The translations under genes and the position numbers were made by a program. Below are positions 1 to 5,297 of a stretch of 5,391 bases of DNA, piece after piece. Under the pieces are notes generated by a model. The model did no database searches. It saw only the letters and a program-made list of their open reading frames with translations, and was not told the origin of the DNA. This DNA comes from Desulfovibrio sp. (GTDB taxonomy: Bacteria > Desulfobacterota > Desulfovibrionia > Desulfovibrionales > Desulfovibrionaceae), in the NCBI GenBank assembly GCA_031281815.1, contig JAITEY010000171.1:1-5391 (forward strand), in the 5' to 3' direction. The stretch's first letter is position 1, and each line of letters opens with the position of its first letter.

Positions 1-747
1 GTCGACGAACAGTTGCTTTTTCTGTACATTGTCTACGCGCGGGGCCGGGGCTTGGGGAAACGCAGCCTGGCCAGACGGCTTTCCGCCTTGCGCGGTTTTT
101 TCGCCTTTGCCCGTGAAGAGGGCGAGCTCGACGAAGACCCGGCCCGTTTTCTGGAAAACCCCAAATTCGCCCGGTCCCTGCCCGAGGTCCTGAGCAGGGA
201 GGAAATGAACGCGATTCTGGCGGCCCCCGTGCTCACGGACAAGCTGGGCTTCCGGGACCGCACCATGCTTGAGCTTCTCTACGCCTCGGGGCTGCGCGTT
301 TCGGAACTCTGCGCGTTGCGCGCCCTGGATTTCGACCCGCAGGCCAACCTGCTGCGCGTCTTCGGCAAAGGGGCTAAAGAGCGTTTCGCGCCGGTCCACG
401 CCGAGGCCGCAGGGTTTCTGTCGGACTACATCCGGCATTGGCGGCCCCTGTTCTCCCCCAAGGCGCCGGAACTCTTTCTCAACCGCTCCGGCAAGGCCCT
501 TTCGCGCGTCGCCGTGTGGAAACTGGTGCAGCGTTACGCGTTGCAAGCCGGAATCAAGGCGGACATTTCTCCCCACACGTTCAGGCATTCCTTTGCCACG
601 CATCTGCTTGAAGGCGGCGCGGACCTGCGCTCCGTGCAGCTTCTGCTGGGACACGCGGATATAACGGCCACGGAAATTTATACGCATGTGCAGCAGGAAC
701 GCGTGACGGCCGTACACCGCATGTATCACCCGAGGAACAAAAGTTGA
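1..747 (+). CDS. xerD: XerD-type site-specific tyrosine recombinase, 5'-truncated by the window edge
   Basis: Cytoplasmic DNA breaking-rejoining enzyme. In the Xer family, XerC and XerD act together at dif, with FtsK, to resolve chromosome dimers. The frame is open from base 1; residues below count from the Met at base 13. The visible part starts in the N-terminal SAM-like core-binding domain, near residue 53 of the ~298-residue E. coli XerD, so about 50 residues are missing on the left. All active-site residues are present: Arg95 (ASGLRVSEL), Lys119 (GKGAKE), His188 and Arg191 (HTFRH), His214 (LLGH) and nucleophile Tyr223 (IYTHV). Their spacings match E. coli XerD exactly. The end, YHPRNKS, resembles the HHPRA-type XerD C-terminus and favours XerD over XerC or a phage integrase. 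Neither a frameshift nor a missing key residue is seen. The true start cannot be judged here. The XerD assignment rests on recalled similarity. Confidence 0.95.
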   Translation, partial: VDEQLLFLYIVYARGRGLGKRSLARRLSALRGFFAFAREEGELDEDPARFLENPKFARSLPEVLSREEMNAILAAPVLTDKLGFRDRTMLELLYASGLRVSELCALRALDFDPQANLLRVFGKGAKERFAPVHAEAAGFLSDYIRHWRPLFSPKAPELFLNRSGKALSRVAVWKLVQRYALQAGIKADISPHTFRHSFATHLLEGGADLRSVQLLLGHADITATEIYTHVQQERVTAVHRMYHPRNKS

Positions 748-749
748 TT

Positions 750-768
750 CCGTTTTCGGCAAAAACGG
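750..768 (+). other. Hairpin just downstream of the xerD stop codon
   Basis: A perfect 7-bp inverted repeat lies 3 bp after the xerD stop: CCGTTTT (750-756), loop CGGCA, AAAACGG (762-768). It could stabilise or end the xerD transcript. No T-run follows (next bases CGTATCAAGG), so it is not a canonical intrinsic terminator. Confidence 0.5.
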
Positions 769-776
769 CGTATCAA

Positions 777-805
777 GGAAACGCGGAATCAGGAAAACGC
801 GGAAT
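777..805. repeat. Short tandem repeat, unit about 15-16 bp
   Basis: GGAAACGCGGAAT (777-789) is followed two bases later by GGAAAACGCGGAAT (792-805), differing by one A in the A-run. It lies between the xerD hairpin and the palindrome array. It looks like a small slippage or duplication product; no function is evident. Confidence 0.75.
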
Positions 806-812
806 AGAATTC

Positions 813-920
813 GGGGCGCTGCCCCAAACCTCGACAGGGCATGATGCCCCCGCATGAGGGGGTCCGGGGGAAATCATTTCCCCCGGCAGAGTCCGGGACA
901 GAGTCCCGGCCGCCGGAGGC
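813..920. repeat. Array of palindromes, probable dispersed intergenic repeat element
   Basis: This stretch of about 108 bp is built almost entirely of consecutive inverted repeats: GGGGC-GCT-GCCCC (813-825); GGGCAT-G-ATGCCC (837-849), overlapping a 5-bp C/G hairpin (847-862); an 11-bp-arm, 1-nt-centre palindrome (864-886, core GGGGGAAATCATTTCCCCC); and CCGGGAC-AGA-GTCCCGG (893-909). It ends in CCGCCGGAGGC (910-920). No convincing ORF fits. From memory, intergenic elements with this GGGGCGCTGCCCC ... GCCGGAGGC layout recur in Desulfovibrio-type genomes; copy number cannot be checked here. It may act on mRNA stability or termination between xerD and the next gene, or be a passive repeat. The palindromes are seen directly; the element identity is inferred. 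Confidence 0.7.
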
Positions 921-949
921 ATACAAAATCAACGTCGCGGTGTTCCAAT

Positions 950-987
950 GTCCGGCCCCGCGCCGGCTCAGGCCGGCTGCCGGAGGC
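950..987. repeat. Degenerate second copy of the repeat element's 3' module
   Basis: This stretch starts GTCCGG and ends GCCGGAGGC, as does 891-920, and both endings are followed by a related [A/G]TA...ACA...AAC sequence. The inside has diverged: it carries the hairpin GCCGG (962-966) / CCGGC (973-977) in place of the CCGGGAC/GTCCCGG stem. It is probably a decayed partial copy of the array upstream. Repeat-like sequence here argues against the in-frame ATG at 948 being the start of the following gene. Confidence 0.5.
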
Positions 988-1021
988 GTATACACCAACA
1001 TTATTTTTGCAATCAGCCGTC

Positions 1022-1034
1022 AGGACACAGCGCC
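1022..1034 (+). promoter_or_regulatory. Ribosome-binding site that sets the start at 1035
   Basis: AGGA (1022-1025) lies 9 nt before the ATG at 1035, where homology to DHH proteins begins almost at once (motif I at residues 14-20). The in-frame ATG at 948 would add 29 residues drawn from repeat-like sequence with no family resemblance. The later start is therefore preferred. I see no convincing sigma-70 promoter in 921-1021. Confidence 0.65.
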
Positions 1035-3755
1035 ATGCCCGACCTCCTGCGCCCCGCATGCGTGATCACCGCCCATGTCAACGCCGACTACGATGCGCTG
1101 GCCTCCATGGTCGCGGCGGGTAAACTGTACCCCGACGCCGTGCTGCTCGCGCCGCCGACGATGGAACGCCGCTCCCATCCGTTTACCGATAACCTTACGA
1201 CCATGTTCGCCATGCATAAGCCCGGAGAATGCGACCTTTCCGCCGTCCGGCTGCTGGTGCTGACGGACACCCGGCAGCGGCAGCGCCTTGAGCACATAGC
1301 TCCGCTTTTCGAGGGCGGCCGGCCCGAAATCCATGTCTACGACCATCACCCGGCCTCGGACCGCGACATTGAAGCCGATTATCGCGTCATCAAGGACTGG
1401 GGCGCGACCACGTCCATCCTCACTCATCTCATCATGGAACGCGGCACGCCGCTCACGCCCGATGAAGCCACCATGCTCGGCCTGGGCATTTACGAGGACA
1501 CCGGTTCCTTTACCTTCACCTCAACCACGGAACACGACTTCACGGCCGGAGCCTTTCTGCGCGGCCGGGGCATGAACATGCGGATCATCGCCGAACTGAC
1601 CGGGGAGGACATGACCCGCAAGCAGATACAGGCCCTCGGGACCATGATTGCCGGCGCGGAGGTGCACTCCATACGCGGCATACCGGTGACTGTTGCCGAA
1701 ATCGCGCTGGACGGCTTTCTTGAGGATCTGGCCTCGCTGGTCAACAAGTTCATGGAAATTGAAAGGCTGAACGTCGTCTTCACCTTGGCCTCAATGGACG
1801 GCAAGGTCTACCTGATTGCGCGCAGCAGGCTGCCGGAAGTCAACGTCGGCCGGATATGTTCGTCCTTCGGCGGGGGCGGGCATGCTTCGGCGGCCTCGGC
1901 CGTCGTTAAAGACCGCACCCCTGCGGAACTGCGCGCTGCCCTCCTCGCCCTGCTGACGTCCATCATCATCCCTCAGATGACCGTAGGCAGGCACATGTCC
2001 TCCCCGGCCGTCACCATCAGCGACCGCATGAGCATAGGCCAGGCTGAAGACCTTATGAACCGCTACGGGCTCAAAGCCGTGCCTGTGCTGTCCGCGGACG
2101 GGAGCGGGGGCATGGGCCTGATTGAACAGCAGACGGCTTCCAGGGCCTGCGCGCACAAGCTCGGCGACCAGCCCGTAACGGAGTACATGCAGCGCAACAT
2201 CGTCGCCCTGACGCCCGATTCCGGCCTGTACGAAGCGGTGGACATCATCCTGACGCAGCGTCAGCGGCTGGTGCCCGTGCTGCGGAACGACGCCGTGGTC
2301 GGGGTGCTGACGCGCACGGACGTCATACGCCTGCTGGTGGACGACAGCCTGCGCATTCCCGAAGGCGCGCCCCTGGCCCGCGAACACCGCGAAAGCAGCA
2401 TTGCGCAGATGCTTGAAGAACGCCTGCCCGGAGAAATTTTCGCCCTGTTGCGGAAAGCCGGCAGCCTGGGGGACAAACTGGGCATGTCCGTGTTCGCCGT
2501 CGGCGGTTTCGTGCGCGACCTGCTGATGGGTAACCCCAACCTGGACATAGATTTGAGCGTGGAGGGCGACGGCATACGCTTCGCGGAATTGCTGGCCGCC
2601 GAACTGGGGGGGAAAGCGCGGCCGCACCGCAAATTCAAGACAGCCGTCGTTTCCTGCAAAGACGCGCGCGGCGCGGAACGGCGCCTGGATGTAGCCACGG
2701 CCCGCCTGGAATACTACGAGTATCCCGGCGCCCTGCCGACCGTTGAGCTGTCTTCCATAAAAATGGACCTCTACCGGCGGGATTTCACCATCAACGCCCT
2801 GGCCGTGCAACTCAACGCCGCCCGCTTCGGCACGCTTATCGACCCGTTCGGCGCGCGGCGGGATATGAAGGAGCGCACCCTTGCCGTGCTGCATTCCCTC
2901 AGTTTTATTGAGGACCCCACGCGCATATTGCGGGCCGTGCGTTTTGAGCGGCGCTTCAATCTCCGCATCGGCGCCCAGACCGAGCGCCTTATCAAAAACG
3001 CTTTGTCTCTGGGCATGCCCGCCAAGTTGTCCGGCGCCCGGCTTTTTCACGAACTGTGCAACGTCTTTGAGGAAAAGGATGTCCCGGCCTGCATACGCCG
3101 TCTGGACAACTGGGGGTTGCCGGCCTCGATTCATCCCCTTCTCCGGCTCACCCAGCAAAAAGCCCGGCTTCTGGCCGCCGTCGACGAGGTGTTGAGTTGG
3201 TACCGCCACCTGTACAAAGACTATGCCCCGGTCGTCCGGCAACCCTACCTGCTGGCCTTTTGCAGCGGGGCGAGCCGGCCGGAAACGGCCGAACTCCTGG
3301 AGCGTCTGGCCTTTACGGGGAAACAGGCGGGGGAGTTCCTGCATATGCGCGAGCAACTCCGCACGCTGTCTTCGGAACTCGCGGCCCTGCGCCGGACCGG
3401 GGATCCCGCGCCGGGCGTGCTCTACGAGATGCTCAGTCCCGCGCCTGTGGAAGGACTGCTGTACCTGATGGCCAAGTACGGGCAACACAACAGTCTCGGA
3501 CGCGATATTTCCTTTTATCTCACTGCGTTGTCCGGAGCACGGGCCGATATCGACGGTCGGGACATCCTGGCCATGGGCGAAAAACCCGGACCTTTTGTCG
3601 GGGAAATCCTGCGCCGTGTGCTGGCTGCCAAACTGAACGGCTATGCCGTAAGCCGGGAAGACCAACTGCGTCTCGCCTGGCAATACGTGTGCGCCCGCCG
3701 CGCGGGCGACGACACCGTGCCGCAGCTTGACGAGATACTGCGCGGCAGGACATAA
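1035..3755 (+). CDS. DHH phosphoesterase / CBS / tRNA nucleotidyltransferase (CCA- or A-adding, poly(A) polymerase-like) fusion protein
   Basis: A 906-residue cytoplasmic protein in three parts. Residues ~8-300 are a DHH/DHHA1 phosphoesterase with all motifs: H14/D18/D20 (AHVNADYDALAS), D78 (LTDT), D103-H104-H105, D155 (GIYEDTG) and GGGGHASAA (279-287). DHH relatives degrade short RNA or DNA. Two CBS domains follow (~315-372 and ~380-434), normally adenine-nucleotide-sensing regulators. From ~480 comes a class II nucleotidyltransferase: GGFVRD (490-495), metal-binding D504/D506 (DIDL), D552, RRDFTIN (581-587) and EDPTR (626-630, the base-selecting EDxxR motif), then a helical C-terminal region with GEKPGPFVGEIL. 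The same architecture is known, from memory, in the Aquifex aeolicus A-adding enzyme (aq_158). Sequence alone does not separate A-adding, full CCA-adding and poly(A) activity. The stop overlaps a Shine-Dalgarno, and the peptidase gene follows after 80 bp, so an operon is likely. Confidence 0.93.
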   Translation: MPDLLRPACVITAHVNADYDALASMVAAGKLYPDAVLLAPPTMERRSHPFTDNLTTMFAMHKPGECDLSAVRLLVLTDTRQRQRLEHIAPLFEGGRPEIHVYDHHPASDRDIEADYRVIKDWGATTSILTHLIMERGTPLTPDEATMLGLGIYEDTGSFTFTSTTEHDFTAGAFLRGRGMNMRIIAELTGEDMTRKQIQALGTMIAGAEVHSIRGIPVTVAEIALDGFLEDLASLVNKFMEIERLNVVFTLASMDGKVYLIARSRLPEVNVGRICSSFGGGGHASAASAVVKDRTPAELRAALLALLTSIIIPQMTVGRHMSSPAVTISDRMSIGQAEDLMNRYGLKAVPVLSADGSGGMGLIEQQTASRACAHKLGDQPVTEYMQRNIVALTPDSGLYEAVDIILTQRQRLVPVLRNDAVVGVLTRTDVIRLLVDDSLRIPEGAPLAREHRESSIAQMLEERLPGEIFALLRKAGSLGDKLGMSVFAVGGFVRDLLMGNPNLDIDLSVEGDGIRFAELLAAELGGKARPHRKFKTAVVSCKDARGAERRLDVATARLEYYEYPGALPTVELSSIKMDLYRRDFTINALAVQLNAARFGTLIDPFGARRDMKERTLAVLHSLSFIEDPTRILRAVRFERRFNLRIGAQTERLIKNALSLGMPAKLSGARLFHELCNVFEEKDVPACIRRLDNWGLPASIHPLLRLTQQKARLLAAVDEVLSWYRHLYKDYAPVVRQPYLLAFCSGASRPETAELLERLAFTGKQAGEFLHMREQLRTLSSELAALRRTGDPAPGVLYEMLSPAPVEGLLYLMAKYGQHNSLGRDISFYLTALSGARADIDGRDILAMGEKPGPFVGEILRRVLAAKLNGYAVSREDQLRLAWQYVCARRAGDDTVPQLDEILRGRT

Positions 3756-3784
3756 GGACACCCGATAAGTTCACGCCGCAGCAC
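3741..3784 (+). repeat. Upstream, start-less copy (A) of a duplicated translation-initiation region
   Basis: ATAAGGACACCCGAT (3752-3766) recurs exactly at 3823-3837. Similarity extends both ways: CGCGG...AC on the left (with short gaps) and AGTTCACGCCGCAGCAC against GGTTCATGTTACAGCAC on the right, where all five differences are transitions. This copy spans the last codons and the TAA stop of the preceding gene. It keeps a perfect Shine-Dalgarno, TAAGGA (3753-3758), with the same 6-nt spacing, but ATA replaces ATG. Reading from that ATA gives only 15 codons before TAA at 3810. It is probably a remnant of a ~71-bp tandem duplication. Confidence 0.8.
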
Positions 3785-3804
3785 CCGAAGGTCGGCTTGC
3801 TGCG
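3777..3804 (+). other. Strong intergenic hairpin between the fusion gene and the peptidase gene
   Basis: CGCAGCA (3777-3783) pairs with TGCTGCG (3798-3804). An inner stem CCG (3785-3787) / CGG (3793-3795) closes a five-base loop AAGGT, giving 10 bp with a small 1x2 internal bulge. No T-run follows (TGGAGTAATCG), so it is not an intrinsic terminator. It sits between the two ribosome-binding-site copies and could affect coupling or mRNA processing. The 5' arm is part of repeat copy A; the matching part of copy B (TACAGCA) has no such partner downstream. Confidence 0.6.
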
Positions 3805-3813
3805 TGGAGTAAT

Positions 3814-3854
3814 CGCGGACATATAAGGACACCCGATGGTTCATGTTACAGCAC
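3814..3854 (+). repeat. Downstream, functional copy (B) of the duplicated initiation region
   Basis: This copy supplies the ribosome-binding site and start of the peptidase gene: TAAGGA (3824-3829), spacer CACCCG, ATG (3836-3838). It lies 71 bp after copy A, which is not a multiple of three. It differs from copy A by a 2-bp AT insertion before the Shine-Dalgarno, one indel after the start codon and scattered transitions. TAAGGA matches the 16S anti-Shine-Dalgarno over six bases, which makes the start at 3836 a firm choice. Confidence 0.8.
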
Positions 3855-5188
3855 AGCGACGGGGCGGGCAGGTACGCCTGCCTGCCGGGCCGATCTTGGC
3901 CGTCTGCCTTTTCCTGTCCGCCCGCGCCGGCGCAGGCAAAGGCGCTTACGACGGCCCGCCCTGCGCCGACGTCCTGAATCTGCCGCAGGATTTGCGGGTC
4001 TACGCGGAAGCGGCGGGCGGCAGCCGGCGGTTGCTGCCGCCGGAGGCGCAGGCGCGTGTCGCCGAACTCGGCGCCGAACGCTTTTTCAAACCCTGGCAGC
4101 ACGACAAGCCTCCGGCATACATTAAAAAACTGCTTCAGACGAACTTCGGTCTGAAGCCTGACCGGGCCTACATAGACGAAACCCGGCCTTTTCCGCCGGA
4201 GACCTGGAAGGCGCTTGAAGCCGAAGCGAACAAACAGTCCTTCGGACGCGGCGCCGGCCCGGCCGTTACTCTGCGCCACTGCGACCTGCGCGCCGCGCCG
4301 ACTTCCCTGCGTTTCTATCTGCGTCCTGATCTTCCCGGCGAGGGGTATCCTTTTGATTATTTTCAGGAAACGTCGTTACCGCCGGGCGTGCCGCTGTACA
4401 TCTGCAACATCTCGGCGGACGGGGCCTGGATGCTGGTGGAAAGCCCCGCGGCGGCGGGCTGGCTGCCCGCGCGCGATGCGGCGCGAACGGACGAGGCGTT
4501 CATGCGGCTGTGGCGCTCGCGTCCTCTGGTTGCCCTTGTGCGCGACGGGGTCGATGTGGGCGGAACGCGCGCGCATATCGGCACCTTGCTGCCTCTTGCG
4601 AGCCGGAGCGGGGACGGTCAGGTCGTCTACCATCCCCGGCGCGGCGTTTCAGGCAACGCCGAAGCGGCGACTGCCGTTCTGCCCCAAGGCAGCGCCGTGA
4701 CGGTGCCTCTGCCGTTGACTGCCGACAATGTGGCCGCTGTGGGCAACGCGATGATGGGGCAGCGTTATACCTGGGGCGGGCTGGACGAGGGACGGGACTG
4801 CTCGGCGCTGACGCGGGACGTTTTTGTGCCCTTCGGTCTGTACCTGCCCCGCAATTCGGCGGCTCAGGCCAAGACGGGCCGGGTCGTCACGCCGGCCGGC
4901 GCAGGCGGCATGGATGCGCTGATCGCGCGCGAGGCGTTGCCTTTCCGGTCACTTATCCATCTGCCGGGACATATCGCGCTTTATCTCGGCGTTTATGAAG
5001 GGAAGAACCTTATTTTCCACAATATCTGGGGGTTGCGCACCCGTGATGCCTCGGGCGGTTGCGACAACCGGGCCGTCATCGGCAAGGCCGTCGTCACAAC
5101 GACGGATCCGGGCAGGGAACGCCCGGACCTTTGCGCCGGAAAAAGCCTGAAGGACCGCATGGATAAAATCGTCCTGCTCTTCGAGTAA
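3836..5188 (+). CDS. Exported SH3b-containing NlpC/P60 cysteine peptidase (cell-wall hydrolase)
   Basis: A 450-residue murein peptidase of the gamma-D-glutamyl-diamino-acid endopeptidase type. An Arg-rich N-terminus and a hydrophobic stretch (~15-29) form a signal peptide. Cleavage near ARAGA (29-33) is possible; LAVC (21-24) is a poor lipobox because Val precedes Cys. A helical N-terminal region (~43-130) precedes SH3b domain 1 (~141-216, with LRHCDLRAAPTSLRF, YPFDYFQ and SADGAWMLVE) and SH3b domain 2 (~228-293). The NlpC/P60 domain (~295-420) has YTWGG (311-315), nucleophile Cys322 (RDCSAL), His379 (LPGHIALYLG) and His395 (FHNIWG) as the probable third residue. The arrangement matches, from memory, the structurally studied D. 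vulgaris protein DVU_0896, whose SH3b domain restricts activity to peptides with a free N-terminal L-Ala. This suggests murein-peptide recycling or remodelling in the envelope. It is probably translated from the mRNA of the preceding gene. Confidence 0.92.
   Translation: MVHVTAQRRGGQVRLPAGPILAVCLFLSARAGAGKGAYDGPPCADVLNLPQDLRVYAEAAGGSRRLLPPEAQARVAELGAERFFKPWQHDKPPAYIKKLLQTNFGLKPDRAYIDETRPFPPETWKALEAEANKQSFGRGAGPAVTLRHCDLRAAPTSLRFYLRPDLPGEGYPFDYFQETSLPPGVPLYICNISADGAWMLVESPAAAGWLPARDAARTDEAFMRLWRSRPLVALVRDGVDVGGTRAHIGTLLPLASRSGDGQVVYHPRRGVSGNAEAATAVLPQGSAVTVPLPLTADNVAAVGNAMMGQRYTWGGLDEGRDCSALTRDVFVPFGLYLPRNSAAQAKTGRVVTPAGAGGMDALIAREALPFRSLIHLPGHIALYLGVYEGKNLIFHNIWGLRTRDASGGCDNRAVIGKAVVTTTDPGRERPDLCAGKSLKDRMDKIVLLFE
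3863..3886 (+). other. Stable hairpin inside the first codons of the peptidase gene
   Basis: Bases 3863-3872 pair with 3877-3886 (10 bp, one G-U) around a TACG tetraloop; the core is GGCAGG-TACG-CCTGCC. It spans codons 10-17, which encode the Arg-containing n-region and the start of the signal peptide. A stem beginning 27 nt after the start ATG could slow early elongation, but it leaves the Shine-Dalgarno and ATG free. It may simply reflect GC-rich coding. Confidence 0.45.
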
Positions 5189-5197
5189 CAGGAGTTC

Positions 5198-5262
5198 CAC
5201 AGCAAAACCGCGTCTGTGCAGTTTTCCGGATTAACAGGGCTGTCTTGATTTTCACAGCAAAA
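5198..5262. repeat. Direct repeat CACAGCAAAA in the gap before the antitoxin gene
   Basis: CACAGCAAAA occurs at 5198-5207 and again at 5253-5262, both preceded by TTC or TTT, with starts 55 bp apart. The second copy overlaps the -35 box of the putative antitoxin promoter; the first begins 10 bp after the peptidase stop. This could mark an insertion or rearrangement boundary or a pair of protein-binding sites, or be chance in AT-richer DNA. No clear intrinsic terminator is visible for the peptidase gene in 5189-5250. Confidence 0.5.
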
Positions 5263-5278
5263 TCATTACATATACAAT
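5251..5278 (+). promoter_or_regulatory. Putative sigma-70 promoter for the RelB/DinJ antitoxin gene
   Basis: TTCACA (5251-5256, 5 of 6 to TTGACA) and TACAAT (5273-5278, 5 of 6 to TATAAT) are separated by 16 bp, within locally AT-rich DNA. Transcription would start near 5285, giving a very short leader before the ATG at 5298. An independent promoter fits a self-regulated toxin-antitoxin operon. Confidence 0.55.
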
Positions 5279-5279
5279 G
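5264..5279. promoter_or_regulatory. Candidate antitoxin operator overlapping the -10 box
   Basis: CATTACATATACAATG is an imperfect palindrome: outer arms CATT/AATG and central ATAT are symmetric (12 of 16 positions), while the AC/AC pairs are not. It covers the whole -10 box. RelB/DinJ antitoxins are ribbon-helix-helix DNA binders that repress their own promoters at short palindromes, and E. coli relO has a TTGTA-type half site resembling the lower strand here. The operator role is an inference. Confidence 0.35.
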
Positions 5280-5297
5280 AGAACCGGGGGAACAGCC

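Noticed and set aside
750..768. Canonical intrinsic terminator for xerD
   Set aside because: The hairpin is real but is followed by CGTATCAAGG instead of a T-run, so it is reported only as a hairpin.
813..920. CRISPR array
   Set aside because: The elements are different palindromes in series, not identical direct repeats with unique spacers of constant length.
948..1034. A 29-residue N-terminal extension of the fusion protein from the ATG at 948
   Set aside because: It lies in repeat-like, hairpin-forming sequence, has no good Shine-Dalgarno and no family resemblance. The ATG at 1035 has AGGA at a suitable distance and leads directly into the DHH domain.
789..1123. Small open frames on both strands across the palindrome array
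   Set aside because: Their products are low-complexity Pro/Gly/Arg-rich strings dictated by the repeat; no ribosome-binding site or family pattern supports them.
1791..3761. A 656-codon open frame on the minus strand opposite the fusion gene
   Set aside because: It is the mirror of a GC-rich gene with strong codon bias. Its translation shows no recognisable family motifs, while the + strand frame has all DHH, CBS and nucleotidyltransferase motifs.
3765..3812. A 15-codon leader peptide starting at ATA after the first Shine-Dalgarno
   Set aside because: ATA is a very poor start codon and no ATG, GTG or TTG lies at the right distance; the decoy-site reading is simpler.
3641..4279. A 212-codon minus-strand frame spanning the gap between the fusion gene and the peptidase gene
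   Set aside because: It overlaps the ends of two well-supported genes on the opposite strand, has no recognisable domain, and fits a shadow of GC-rich coding DNA.
5245..5278. Promoter with TTGATT (5245-5250) as the -35 box
   Set aside because: The spacing to TACAAT would be 22 bp. TTCACA at 5251-5256 gives a 16-bp spacer and a better match.
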